Shown in pieces: positions 1 through 10,395 of a DNA stretch of 64,000 bases. Both the position numbers and the translations under genes were made by a program. Under the pieces are notes generated by a model. That model was not told where the DNA came from, searched no databases, and saw nothing but the letters and a program-made list of their open reading frames with translations. Source of the stretch: Closterium sp. NIES-65 (Eukaryota > Streptophyta > Zygnematophyceae > Desmidiales > Closteriaceae); contig CANXME010002057.1 in the NCBI GenBank assembly GCA_948144175.1, positions 1,908,001-1,972,000 of the forward strand. Direction: 5' to 3'. Every line of letters begins with the position of its first letter. Positions within the stretch are counted from its first letter, which is position 1.

Positions 1-3000
1 AAGGTAGCTGCGCAGTTCACCCAGGTCAGTGCACGTGTGTCTCTTCTGCAGCTCGGACTTCACGTAGGCGAGTCCAGCAGTGTCAGCTGTGGCAAAGACC
101 AAGTCGTCGACGTACACGAGAATGTAGAACGGCGGCAGAGAGGTGTCGGTGCGCAGAAACAGCGACGGGTCGGCAGTGGAAGGAGCAAACCCAAGTGCCG
201 CGAGCGTAGTCCTCAGTGTGTCGTGCCACTCACGTGGCGCCTGGCGGAGACCGTAGACTGGACGCCGGAGACTCCACTGGGTACCAGGAGGGAAAGACCC
301 AGTGAAGCCAGGTGGGCGACGCAGCCAGATCTCCTCGTGCAGGCTGCCCTGCAAGAAAGCTGTGCTGAAGTCGAGAGAGTGCAGCTCGTAGTCACGGTGA
401 GCAGCAACGTGTAGCAGAACCCGAAGAGTGGTCATCTTCGGGGTGGGGGAGAAGGTCTGAAAGTAGTCAACCCCCTGCCGCTGACTGAAGCCACGAGCCA
501 CGTAACGCGCCTTGAAGACAGGCGGAGAACCCGGCGGCCGCTTCACCCTGAAAATCCACATGCCACTGACGATGTTCGCCCCAGGAGGGGGAACAGCGTC
601 AACGTAGGTGCCTGTGGACTTCCAGGAAGCCATCTCTGCATCCATAGCTGCCTGCCACTGAGAGGAGTAGGGACCCTCTATCGCCTCCGCGTAAGAGCGC
701 GGAGTCGGGATGTCTGGTGCATCCGGGTCTCCCTCAGGGGCTAGCAGTAAAGACGCGAGACGAGGTGAAGCGGCGGCCAGACACTGGAACTCCTCCTGCC
801 TGTCCTCAAGGACGTCCGTGCCAAGGGCACACTCACCCCCGACGGACGGAGGACAGGCGGACTCAGACTCAGTGACAAGACGAGCAGCGTAGTCTAGACG
901 ACAGCGCGCAGCAAAGTCGACAAGCTCAGTGACAAGGGCAGACGCAGCAGACGACTCGAAGGAAGGGTCAGTGACAGCAGTAGCAAGGAGACGCGTGACA
1001 GTAGGACTGGCAGCACGAAGAGAGTCCGACTCCGGGTCGGCAAGAGCAGGAAGAGAGGAAGCAGGAGGAGAAGGCAAAGGGGCACGCAGAGGAGCAGTGG
1101 ACGGACGCAGTGACATCCGGTGCGTGCCAGGGACAGGAGGAGGACGCTGACGCGACCCGCGACCACTAGCGCGCTCAGTACGAACAGGCGACACAGGACG
1201 AGACGCAGGCTCACGACGCTCAGTAAGACCTCCAGTCGGACCAGCGTAGGGAGGAGGAGCAGGCAAAGGGGAGGCAGGCTGTAGCTGTGGCTGTGACCGG
1301 ACAGGCTGCGGACCCTCTAAGGGAGGAGGAGGAGGCGTAAGACCAAGAACCTGCTGCAGGAGCGGAACGAAGTACGGTCGGGGCCGCGCGGCGACGCTAG
1401 AAACAGCAGGAACAGCACCAGTAGCCCCGGCAGGAGCACCCACTCCAGTAGCACCTCCAGCAGCACCACCAGAAGCTCCAGAACCTCCAGCCGCAGCAAC
1501 AGGAGCACTGTCAGTCGGGCCGCCAACGGCAGGCTCAGCACCAACACCCTCAGCAGGACCAGCTCCAGGAGAACCCGCAGGCTCAGCAGCTCCAGCACCC
1601 ACAGTACGAGCGCCGGCGGGGCGCGCAGCAGCAGTACCCTCTGCAGCCGAAGAACCACCAGCACCAGCAGCACGCCTCCAGCGCCCGGCAAACCACTCAC
1701 GCAGCTCGTGTGGGGAGAGTGGCTCCCGGCGAGACGAAGCACCCCCAGGCACAGCACCTCCAGGCTCAGCACCCCTAGACACAGCACCCCCAGGCACGTC
1801 ACCCCCAGGCTCAGCACCCCCAGGCTCAGCAACCCCAGGCTCAGCACCCCCAGGCTCAGCACCCCCAGGCACAGCACCCCCAGACTCGGCACCTCCAGAC
1901 TCAGCACCCCCAGGCACAGCACCCCCAGGCTCAGCACCCCCAGGCTCGGCACCTCCAGGCTCAGCACCCCCAGACTCCGCACCCCCAGGCTCAGCTCCCG
2001 CAGCAGCACCAGAGTCACCAGTGACCTCGACAGGCTCGACCGCGTCTACCTGGGACACACCTGAAGGGGCAGGACCCTGAGGGGGGAGGGGGACTACCGG
2101 GGGGGGACCTGGTACCAAGAAGAGCGGGGGTGGGGGGAGGGACGGAGTGCGGTAGGGGAAGAGGCGGTAGTAGGGTACCGACTCGTCGAACGTGACGTCC
2201 TGGGAGGACAGAACACGTCGAGAGGTGGGGTGGTAAAACTGCCACCCAGGGGCGTCGGGGGGGAACCCCAGGAAGACGCAGGGAGAAGCACGAGGGGATA
2301 GCTTGTCCGCAGACAGGTCGCGAACAAACGCCCGAGATCCCCAGACCCGGAACGCCGACGCATCGCCAACCTTCCCCGTCCACAGCAGGGCTGGGGAGGT
2401 CTCCGGTCGAGAGACCCTGGGGTGGAGGTTGATCTGGTGCGCAGCGTACCTGACCGCAAACGGCCACAGAAAATGGGGAGCAGCCGCATGCATCATGGAC
2501 GTACGAGCGACGTCCATGACCATGCCAATGCGACGCTCAGCAATCCCATTCTGCTGCGGTGAGTCCGGAAGCGTGAAGGTCTGACGGATGCCTCGCGCAC
2601 GACAGTAGGCACTCAGGAGGCCAGAGGAGAACTCTCCGCCTCTGTCCGAGTGCAGACGCAAAACAGGGAAGTCAGAGCCAAAGCTCCTCCGAAGCTGGAG
2701 ACGAGCTGCGCGGATCCAGTCGATCAACACCGCAGTGACCTCACCCTTGCTGCGTAAGGGGAAGACTGTGGTGTAACGCGAGTAGTCGTCAACCACCAGC
2801 AGGAAGTAGCGCTCCTGACCCTGTCCACGGACGCGGGCTGGGCCCCACACATCCATGTGAAGCGTCTGCAACGGGGCCTCTGTCGGAGGAAACTGGGAGG
2901 AGTGAGGGGCAGCACGCTGGCGCCCCTCGACACAGGGGACACAGGTGGGGCCAGGGCCCGGAGGAAGGGGAGGGAGAGACCGGGGAAGACCAGACACAAG

Positions 3001-5118
3001 GACTCGCGAGGCCATGCCTCTGAGCCGAAGCAGAGAGGGGTGGCCAAGGCGGTGGTGCCAGAGGAGGGTCTCGTGAGACAAACGACGGCACGAGCAGGGG
3101 GCAGACTCAGGACCAGACCTGGACGCTGCAGCAAACACCTGACCAGACGAAGTGACCCTACCAGACTCAGCACCTGGAGGAGAAGCAGTGGTCAGAGTGT
3201 ACAGGCTCGACCCTGGCCGACGTGTAAACGTAGCCAGGTGGCGACCTGTATCCGCCTCCGTGCAGTGGGTCACCCGCTGACGAGCAGGGGTGAACTGGTG
3301 GACACCCGCATCCTGGAGGTCAGCACCACTCACCAAGTTCGTCGAGAACGAGGGGAGGTAGAGACCAGTCAGGGTGCCAGAGGGGGCCGCCGGACACGGG
3401 AGGACAGTGGAGAAGCGAGACAGGACAGGCCCCCCAGAGGGGTCAGCCAGGGACACCGCAACCGGCCGACTCAGCGGCGTGAGAGTGGTGCGGTCCCGAA
3501 AGAAGGAGCGAGACGCTCCAGAGTCAAGGGTGAAGGTGTGAGAGGCCGAAGCCGACACAGTACCTGAGAGGGCAGACTCACCAGCACCTGAGAGCACAGA
3601 CGCACTGGCACCTAGAGCAGCAGCCTCACTAGTACCTGACGCGGCAGTACCAATGCCCGGGTCGGGCGGGAAACACCGGTAACAGTCATCCTCATCACTA
3701 CCAATCGCAGCATACATAGCAGAGAGAATAGCATCAAAATCAAGATCATAAATAGCTACACCAGCCCTAGACAGCTCTCCCCAGCGGGGGATCTCAGCTG
3801 CCTCCGGAAACTGCTGACGCCAGGCGTCAGTCAGGCGGCCAAAGCAGCGGCGGGCAGTGTGGGCGCCTCCACACCTCTCCCCTGCACGGTCACCGGTGCG
3901 GAGAACGTAGGGGCAAGGACCAAGCGCACCACCACGCTGACGCTGCGAGTACCACTCACGGAGCTGCTGAGGGGCGGGGACGGTGCGAGAGCGCTGCTGC
4001 TGCTGTGGCTGCTGCTGCGGCTGCTGCTGCTGCTGCTGCTGGCGCTGACCACCCCCGGAGCTGCTCCGCTGGGACGAGCCACTCCGACCCCCGCCTCCAC
4101 TGCCACCCCCGCCTCCACCGCCACCCCCGTCTCCACCTCCACCTCCCCCACCAGGACCGTCGCTCCCACCGCTCCCACCGCCTCCTCCGCTACCACCTCC
4201 GCCGCCACCTCCGCCTCCACCGCCGCCACCAGTACCTCCACTCCCGCCACCACCCCCACCGCCACCCCCACTCCCCCCGCCACCCCCACCGCCTCCTCCA
4301 CCGCCCCCTCTAGCTCCACCCGCCCCCTTGCCCCCCTTGCCCTTGCCAGCGCGGCGTCTGCCGCTGGGGGCAGACGCCGCGCCGACCGACTCAAAACCAG
4401 TGAGGTCGGCCGCAGCGGCAGAGGCGACAGAGGGCAGCAGGGGGGAAGGACCACACCCCTCAAAGATAGGGGTGCGAGGGTCACCCCGAGAGGCCCCTAC
4501 AGCGACAATACTCTTCTCAGCCGCTAGCAGGGACTCCTCAAGGAGGTCGACAGTGAGAGTGGTGGGACAGACAGAGAGAAACTGGTCCCTAACGACACGA
4601 AGGGACTCAGGGAGACGGGTGACGAGAAAGTAGAGAGTGATGTACATGGGAGGAGGGTTCGCAGCGCGGAACTCAGCAGGAAGGGCAGCGCGGTAGCGGG
4701 TGTCACTAGCACGGAGGTGGGTAACTAGGTCAGCGACAGTGGGAAAGGAAGCGAGGTCAGGGAAGAGAAACGGTAGCATGAGGCGGCTAAGGGTAGCGGA
4801 GGAAGGGGAGGAGTAGCGTGCAACTACAGCGTCGTACAAGGCCTGAGCGGTCTTGCACTGACTAAAGTGGGCACGCTCAGAGGAAGGGAGGTGGCGACGC
4901 ACAGCAAGACGTGCAGCAGCATCGCGGGTCGCCCACTTGGAGCGAACGGCAGAGTCAGCATCAGCAGGTGGGGCAGGGACAGCGCCAGAGACAAAGTCAA
5001 AGAGAGAGACCTCATCTATCGCATCACACAGTAAGTACAGCTGCAGGTCTTCAATCCAGACGGCAAAGTCAATGGCCCTCCCCTCAGCGTCAAAGGTAAG
5101 AACATTGGGGGTGGCCAT
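1..5118 (-). CDS. Copia-A gag-pol polyprotein (3' end outside window)
   Basis: One minus-strand frame runs from an ATG at 5118 to the window edge, at least 1706 codons. The gag start and the RT methionine at 435 are in the same frame (4683 bases apart), and I found no stop between them. In order it shows a gag region, a long Gly-rich and Gln-rich linker (about 3960-4330), an aspartic protease with a DSGAS motif (about 3520), a GAG-pre-integrase His/Cys region, an integrase core with a DSPQQNG-type segment (about 2530), a long Pro/Ala/Gly/Glu pentapeptide-like linker (about 1320-2010), and a reverse transcriptase reaching the YVDD box near 100. RNase H and the 3' LTR lie outside. The protein copies element RNA into DNA and integrates it. 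An intact frame of this length suggests a recent, possibly active copy. Its close relative is Copia-B at 11940-16980. Confidence 0.85.
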   Translation of the reverse strand, partial: MATPNVLTFDAEGRAIDFAVWIEDLQLYLLCDAIDEVSLFDFVSGAVPAPPADADSAVRSKWATRDAAARLAVRRHLPSSERAHFSQCKTAQALYDAVVARYSSPSSATLSRLMLPFLFPDLASFPTVADLVTHLRASDTRYRAALPAEFRAANPPPMYITLYFLVTRLPESLRVVRDQFLSVCPTTLTVDLLEESLLAAEKSIVAVGASRGDPRTPIFEGCGPSPLLPSVASAAAADLTGFESVGAASAPSGRRRAGKGKGGKGAGGARGGGGGGGGGGGGSGGGGGGGGGSGGTGGGGGGGGGGGGGSGGGGGSGGSDGPGGGGGGGDGGGGGGGGGSGGGGRSGSSQRSSSGGGQRQQQQQQQPQQQPQQQQRSRTVPAPQQLREWYSQRQRGGALGPCPYVLRTGDRAGERCGGAHTARRCFGRLTDAWRQQFPEAAEIPRWGELSRAGVAIYDLDFDAILSAMYAAIGSDEDDCYRCFPPDPGIGTAASGTSEAAALGASASVLSGAGESALSGTVSASASHTFTLDSGASRSFFRDRTTLTPLSRPVAVSLADPSGGPVLSRFSTVLPCPAAPSGTLTGLYLPSFSTNLVSGADLQDAGVHQFTPARQRVTHCTEADTGRHLATFTRRPGSSLYTLTTASPPGAESGRVTSSGQVFAAASRSGPESAPCSCRRLSHETLLWHHRLGHPSLLRLRGMASRVLVSGLPRSLPPLPPGPGPTCVPCVEGRQRAAPHSSQFPPTEAPLQTLHMDVWGPARVRGQGQERYFLLVVDDYSRYTTVFPLRSKGEVTAVLIDWIRAARLQLRRSFGSDFPVLRLHSDRGGEFSSGLLSAYCRARGIRQTFTLPDSPQQNGIAERRIGMVMDVARTSMMHAAAPHFLWPFAVRYAAHQINLHPRVSRPETSPALLWTGKVGDASAFRVWGSRAFVRDLSADKLSPRASPCVFLGFPPDAPGWQFYHPTSRRVLSSQDVTFDESVPYYRLFPYRTPSLPPPPLFLVPGPPPVVPLPPQGPAPSGVSQVDAVEPVEVTGDSGAAAGAEPGGAESGGAEPGGAEPGGAEPGGAVPGGAESGGAESGGAVPGGAEPGGAEPGVAEPGGAEPGGDVPGGAVSRGAEPGGAVPGGASSRREPLSPHELREWFAGRWRRAAGAGGSSAAEGTAAARPAGARTVGAGAAEPAGSPGAGPAEGVGAEPAVGGPTDSAPVAAAGGSGASGGAAGGATGVGAPAGATGAVPAVSSVAARPRPYFVPLLQQVLGLTPPPPPLEGPQPVRSQPQLQPASPLPAPPPYAGPTGGLTERREPASRPVSPVRTERASGRGSRQRPPPVPGTHRMSLRPSTAPLRAPLPSPPASSLPALADPESDSLRAASPTVTRLLATAVTDPSFESSAASALVTELVDFAARCRLDYAARLVTESESACPPSVGGECALGTDVLEDRQEEFQCLAAASPRLASLLLAPEGDPDAPDIPTPRSYAEAIEGPYSSQWQAAMDAEMASWKSTGTYVDAVPPPGANIVSGMWIFRVKRPPGSPPVFKARYVARGFSQRQGVDYFQTFSPTPKMTTLRVLLHVAAHRDYELHSLDFSTAFLQGSLHEEIWLRRPPGFTGSFPPGTQWSLRRPVYGLRQAPREWHDTLRTTLAALGFAPSTADPSLFLRTDTSLPPFYILVYVDDLVFATADTAGLAYVKSELQKRHTCTDLGELRSYL

Positions 5119-5159
5119 GACAGCAGCTGAAAATCTCACCGGGCTGGGAGAGGCGGGTA

Positions 5160-5995
5160 GGTCAGCAGCAGAGGAACAGCAGCACGGCTCCGCAGGCGGC
5201 TCGGGCGGCGCGGGCGGCTCGGCGGCGGCTCGGGCGGCGGCTCGGCGGCGGTTCGGCGGCGGCGCGGCGGCGGCGCGGCGGCGGCTCGGCGGCGGCTCAG
5301 GCGGCGGCGGCTCGGCGGCGGCTCGGCTGCTGCTGGGCGGCGCGGGCGGCTCGGGCGTCACGGGCGGCTCGGCGGCGGCTCTGGCGGCTCGGCAGCGGCT
5401 CAGGCGGCGGCGGCTGCTGCTGGGCGGATCGGCGGGGCCGCGTAGCAGAGTGGCGGCGGGGCCGCGACCGAAGAGGGCGGCGGGGCCGCGTAGCAGAGGG
5501 CGGCGGGGCCGCGTAGCAGAGGGCGGCGGGGCCGCGACCGAAGAGAGCGGCGGGGCCGCGTAGCAGGGGGCGGTGGGGCCGCGTAGCAGAGGGCGGCGAG
5601 GCCGCGTAGCAGGGGGCGGCGGGGCCGCGATCGAAGGGCGGCGGGGCCGCGTAGCAGAGGGCGGCGGGGCCGCGTAGTAGAGGGCGGCGGGGCCGCGTGG
5701 CAAAGGGCGGCGGGGCCGCGATCGAAGGGCGGCGGGGCCGCGTAGCAGAGGGCGGCGGGGCCGCGTAGCAGAGGGCGGCGGGGCCGCGTAGCAGAGGGCG
5801 GCGGGGCCGCGAGGCAGAGGGCGGCGGGGCCGCGTAGCCGAGGGCGGCGGGGCCGCGATCGAAGGGCGGCGGCGGGGCCGCGTAGCAGAGGGCGGCGGGG
5901 CCGCGATCGAAGGGCGGCGGGGCCGCTAGGGAAGGGCGGCGGAGCCGCGAGGGGAAGGGCGGCGCAACGGTCCGCTAGGGGCGACACGACGGGTC
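5160..5995. repeat. GC-rich leader satellite of Copia-A
   Basis: Between the primer-binding site and the gag ATG of Copia-A lie about 190 bases of GGCGGCTCGGC-type repeats, then about 22 units of roughly 23 bp built around GGGCGGCGGGGCCGCG. They are followed by a run of A at 6000-6012. No long conserved coding signal is visible, and I read this as untranslated leader. A similar GC-rich tandem leader occurs in the miniature Copia at 6890-7400. Confidence 0.75.
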
Positions 5996-6078
5996 GCTAA
6001 AAAAAAAAAAACGCGCCTCGGGGCGCGGTTCGGTGGGCCCTAGAAGCAGTCCCTAGGAGGGAACCTGCTCTGATTCCA

Positions 6079-6210
6079 TGTGGAAACAAAGAACGAGAAT
6101 GGAATGACTATGAACGAAGTGAGTACAAATAGGAAACCCTAATTGGGTTGTACCCCCTAGGGGATACCCCACTATAGCCTACAGAAACAAGTAAGCTATA
6201 AGTTCTGACA
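6079..6210 (-). mobile_element. 5' LTR of Copia-A with primer-binding site
   Basis: Read on the minus strand, the 132-bp LTR starts TGTCAGAACT and ends CCACA. It is followed directly by TGGAATCAGAGC (6078-6067), a variant of the initiator-Met tRNA primer site typical of plant Copia elements. It joins the Gypsy fragment at 6211, so Copia-A is inserted in the Gypsy integrase. The matching 3' LTR is beyond the window. Confidence 0.8.
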
Positions 6211-6692
6211 GTTTTTCCTGAATTACGGGATGGATCCAACGGTCCCTACAGCGGCTTCTCTCGTAAAACCTGGTCCCGAGGTCACAAACCTTTGTGACGG
6301 AGCTTCAGGAAGTCCGAAAAAAGCCGCAGACGCAATGCGCAAGGCGAATATCACTTTCCGAAAGTACACCAACCTTCTACGACGGGAACTCGTCTTGACC
6401 TTGACCGCTCGGCAACTAGTGCTACTTGACACGAAGAACCTTCACCTGCCCGGCCCGTTGAAACTACGGCTACGATCTTGTGGGCCATTCAAGATTATCA
6501 AGATGGTGACACCTGTCACCGCGAAGCTGTTGCTACCTGACGACTGGCGAATTCATGACGCCTTCCACGTTAGCCTGCTTTGAAAGTTTGTGCCAGCCAC
6601 GACCGACATCGCGAGGCAACAAGCTGCCCCAATTGCACAACCTGTCCAGGAGCCGACTCTTGACCCTTCGAAGATTCTGGCACATCGGGTTA

Positions 6693-8134
6693 TGTCAGAA
6701 TGTGTAGTTTGTCTAGCCTGCAGTGTGGTACTCTATAGTGAGTACGGCCCCTTAGGGTTCCCTATATGTATCCACCTGTTTGCTAGTGAAACCCCTCCTT
6801 TTTCATTCTAACTTTTCTAGCTGTATCTTGACATGGTATCAGAGCAGTTACGGTCCTGGCCTTTGGGCCCACCGTTTGCTTCCGCTGCCACTACTGTACT
6901 GTCTGTCGCGCGCCCCTTGGTGCGCGACGATTTTTTCTTCCCGCCGCGCGCTCGGGGCGCGTGGCGGTTTTCCGCTCCGTCGCGGCGCCCCGGGGGCCTG
7001 CGCGCCACCCCCTCCCGTCGCCCGTCGTGGTGCCCTCGGGGGCCCGCGCGCCACCCCCTCCCATCGCCCGTCGCGGCGCCCTAGGGGCCTGCGCCCGGCC
7101 CCCCTCCCGTTGCCCGTCGTGGCGCCTCAGGGGCCCGCGCGCCTTCCCCTCCCGTCGCCCGTCGCGGCGCCCAAGGGGCCCGCGCGTGACCCCCTCCCGT
7201 CGCCCGTCGTGGCGCCTCGGGGGCCCGCGCGTTTTCCCCTTCCGTCGCCCCGTCGCGGCGCCCAAGGGGCCCGCGCGCGGCCCCTGTCGCGTCGTCTGTC
7301 GTGGCGCCCCGGGGGCTCGCACGTCCGCCCCTCCCGTCGCCCGTCGTGGCGCCCCGGAGGATCCGCGCGTCGTCCCCTGCGCTGCTGCTCGTGCGCCTGT
7401 CCTGTGCTGCCCGTTTTAGGGTTTGGGGATGGCGAGTGTGGGGGTGGCGGGTATGGGGGTGACGGGTGTGTGCGCCGTCCACTGCTCCTCCTCCTCCTCC
7501 GTCTCCCACTGCTGCAGCTGCCGCTGAGGGGGGTGGGTGTGTGGGAGCCGAAGGAGTGGTGCTAGGGGGGTGTCTAGGGAGTGAAGCTAGGGGTGCAGCA
7601 GGGGGTGTGAACGGGAGTTTTGGGACAAAGGGGGAGGTTGAAGAGGGGTGGCCGCCGTGAAGCCGGCAGCTCCAGTCGCCCGTGAGCCTGTTGCTCCAGT
7701 CGCCCGAGAGTCAGTTGCTCCTGCCGCTCGTCTAGCCGCGGAGCTAGTTACTCCAGTTGCCCGTATGCCAGTTGCTCTAGCTGCCAGTGTGCTAGTTGCT
7801 CCAGTTACCCATGAGCCAATTGCTCCAGTTGCGCCATGTGCCAGCAGCTTCAGCTGCCGCCCACTACCTCCTCTCCTCTCATAGTCCCTTCTCCTCACTA
7901 CCCCTCTGTGATAGCCTCTAGCTTTGCTTATATTTGTAAACTATGAAATGCTGCTTGTTGTACTGATCATACCCCACTTTGACTATGGGGGTGTGTCAGA
8001 ATGTGTAGTTTGTCTAGCCTGTAGTGGGGTATTCTATAGTGAGTACGGCCCTTTAGGGTTCCCTATATGTATCTACCTGCTTGCTAGTGAAACCCCTCAT
8101 TTCTCATTCTAACTTTTCTAGCTGTATCTTGACA
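6693..8134 (+). mobile_element. Non-autonomous miniature Copia (TRIM-like) with two 141-bp LTRs
   Basis: Two direct repeats of 141 bp (6693-6833 and 7994-8134) start TGTCAGAATG and end TTGACA. They differ at roughly 8-10 positions by eye. TGGTATCAGAGCAG (6834) is a textbook tRNA-iMet primer-binding site, and TATGGGGGTG before 7994 is the polypurine tract. The internal part has no gag-pol, only GC-rich tandem repeats (6890-7400) and a weaker repeat of about 30 bp (7640-7860). Flanking bases are GGTTA and GGTTC, a near-perfect 5-bp target duplication. It must move using proteins of a related Copia. Confidence 0.85.
6890..7400. repeat. GC-rich tandem repeat inside the miniature Copia
   Basis: About eight degenerate units of roughly 60 bp contain CCCTCCCGTCGCCCGTCGTGG followed by a run such as GCGCCC-GGGGGCCCGCGCG. 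Open frames across it are Pro/Arg/Ala-rich in all frames and have no conserved domain, so I treat them as by-products of base composition. Confidence 0.7.
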
Positions 8135-8303
8135 GGTTCGCCTTGATGCAGCTGGTCGCCACGTGGATTTTCTCATCCGTTGGACTGATCGCACCAGTGA
8201 AGACGACACGTGGGTGCATTCCGACGCGTTGCACGCCTCGTCACTTGTTCGCGATTACTTGGCGCGCAGGCGTGTTTTGGATATTGACCGCCTTTCCTAT
8301 AAA

Positions 8304-8595
8304 GGGGGGGGGGGGGGGGGGGGTAGTGTAAGGAATTTTCCCGAATTCCCTATTGGGGTGGACTGCTTCGCGTACAGCCCGATTTTCGGACTCTGCACGT
8401 TCGGCCGATTTCAACGCTGCCGAGGCTCCTCGCGTCGCCTTCGGTATTTCCCAGTCGCCAAACCTGCACCCAACCTAGCTCGTCCGAGGTTCCCTCCTAG
8501 CTAGGCTAGTCCCTACATTAGTCTGTGCCTACATTGCATCATTCAATCAGTCTCGTTATTCGTTAACTGCGCACTCTATTTTACAACTCATAACA
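8304..8595 (+). mobile_element. Candidate polypurine tract and 3' LTR of the Gypsy remnant
   Basis: A polypurine run of about 20 G (8304-8323) follows the chromodomain. It is followed by TGTAAGGAATTTTCC from 8327, a plausible LTR start. An LTR end with AACA near 8595 is possible, but no second copy is present in the window, so the right boundary is a guess. Confidence 0.4.
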
Positions 8596-8951
8596 GCCCA
8601 AGATCTGGAAGAAAGCCTAGCCGCCTTCTCCCCCCAAACTCCAGCTTTGGCAGATACTACAATTGGGCCAGAGACAGCTAGGGACGCGTCACCTCGACAG
8701 GCTCGGTGATCGACCTTGCAGGTTTACCGCTTCGACATCCGCTGCATCGCACAGCACACACGGTGAAACATCGGAAATTTCACCGCTTCTGTTGGCGAAG
8801 AAGCAGAAGGGTCCACTCAATGATGGTCAAACACAATTCGCACACTTTACCTCGGTCTGTTCTGGTGCGTTACGTTAGGAAGCGGTAGAGAACCAAAACC
8901 ACGATTTATCGTGACTTGTTGCACCTCGACGGCTTCGTTTTTCGCTTCTTA
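8596..8951. other. Stretch without recognisable gene
   Basis: Between the Gypsy remnant and the MITE I see no domain, splice structure or repeat. The short open frames here have no supporting motif. Confidence 0.5.
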
Positions 8952-9607
8952 GGGCGTGTAAGTATTTTGCACTCGACGGAACGAACCGTGGACTGTACGT
9001 CGATGCGAAGGGTAACCATTATCGTTTGATGTCGTGCAGTTTTTCGCGAGGATGTGTGCGACGTCGCTACAAATTCGAACCGTCCTGTCACTTTTTCCTC
9101 TTTCCAACGACACGAAACTCTGACAACGGACGGTCCGAATCACAAACGGACTGTCCGCCTGTCCGCGCACGCGATTGGCGGGAATTTGGATTTCAGCGGA
9201 CCGCCTCGCCAAAAAATGGGAAAATGCGACTCGGATGCAAAAAGGGACATTGACCAATCACCACTAGCCTCACTTCAATACAAGAAGCCACGAGAATTAC
9301 CCACGAAGGGCTTGGTGTGGAAGGCCTTTGTGGTTGTTTGAAAATTTCCTATGTTTGTCCGAAGCGCTGAAATCCACCAGCGAAAATAGCGATGGGTTGT
9401 GACTGGCGTTACTGGTGTACATTTGACATGGCGAAGGGTAAACCATCGCGGAACCCTAGCATGTGGAAAAAGTGACACATCTGCATTCGTACCGTCCTAA
9501 GTTGCAAACATTCAAATCGGACAGTCCGTTTCGGTATAAACGTACCGTCCGATTCCATATAATCAGACGGTAGTCAAAATCACAAAATGCAAAAAAGTTA
9601 CACGCCC
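8952..9607. mobile_element. Tourist-like MITE (PIF/Harbinger type), 656 bp
   Basis: The ends are inverted repeats: GGGCGTGTAAGTATTTTGCA at the left and its complement with two mismatches at the right (18 of 20 match). Both sides carry the trinucleotide TTA (8949-8951 and 9608-9610), the target duplication of PIF/Harbinger elements. There is no transposase frame. Several internal copies of CGGACNGTCCG-like motifs occur. It sits about 560 bp upstream of the CHRD gene and may affect its expression. Confidence 0.75.
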
Positions 9608-9627
9608 TTAGCTTCCTTTCCCTCCCT

Positions 9628-10395
9628 GATTCCACCCATCCTGCTTTCCGCCATGGCTTGGCTTACCAACGATTGACTCGAGCGAGCTTTTATGAACGCG
9701 TCACACTGCATTATAGCTTTCTCAGATTAGCCAATCGTAGGTAGCCTCTTTTCTCTTAGAGCTGGTATTATCGGGTTGCGGCCAATAACGTGCCGGAGAT
9801 CAGTACTTCACAGAGACGTAGGCAAGAATGACGAATTTTGATTCGACACCGATGCCATTCCGACTGATGCGCTCGCCCGCCTTATTGATGGTACCGATGC
9901 GTCCCGATTCACCTCCGAGTTTGACATTGGATCATCGCTCGGCTGAGATACCTTCGCGGAATCTCCTATCATCCCGTCCGTCAATTCCCACCTTCAACCG
10001 TAACGCCGGGTCTATCTAGTCCTTCCATCTCCGAGCCTCAAAGTGACTATAAATGAAGGTGATTTCATTCCTTACAAACCCATCTAAATCTGCATTCCGT
10101 TTACCTTTCCACTAGAAGCAGTAACTCGCTCCTTCTTGCGAGCCGATTTCCAGTTGACTCCTTTTTACATTATGGCCTTCATTCGTGCTCGTTCGGTGTT
10201 ACTATTTGGTAAGCGTTATCCTTGACAAGGGTCCGCGACACCAATGCCGGTTCAATCCAAACTCATTTCCCGCCAGCTGCCAACCTGGCATTGTAACCCG
10301 ATCGCTAATTTCGCATCTCGTCGTGAGTGTGTGTGTGTGTGCGCGCGCGCGCTTGCAGCGTTTCTTGCAGCGGCGCTGATGGCGGTTGCCACCGC
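9628..10395 (+). repeat. Segmental duplication, copy 1: promoter, exon 1 and intron 1 of the CHRD gene
   Basis: This stretch is similar over its whole length to 61757-62480. Shared landmarks include GCCATGGCTTGGCTT, GTTGCGGCCAATAAC, CATCCCGTCCGTCAAT, ATGGCCTTCATTCGTGCTCG and TTACTATTTGGTAAGCG. It includes CCAAT-like boxes and the start of the gene. Divergence is substantial, by eye around 20 percent, with small indels. Confidence 0.85.

Larger units (their letters stand above)
6211..8595 (+). pseudogene. Gypsy (chromovirus-type) integrase and chromodomain remnant, split by a miniature Copia
   Basis: The left part (6215-6692) encodes the end of a Ty3/Gypsy integrase, with the FFLNYG-type segment and the DAFHVSLL box. 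An in-frame TGA follows at 6581-6583, then a linker and the start of a chromodomain. The frame resumes at 8135-8302 with the rest of the chromodomain, including an FLIRWTD segment. The miniature Copia occupies the gap. The upstream integrase core, RT and gag are missing because Copia-A sits at 6211. A G-tract (8304-8323) and a candidate 3' LTR follow. The remnant is inactive. Confidence 0.8.
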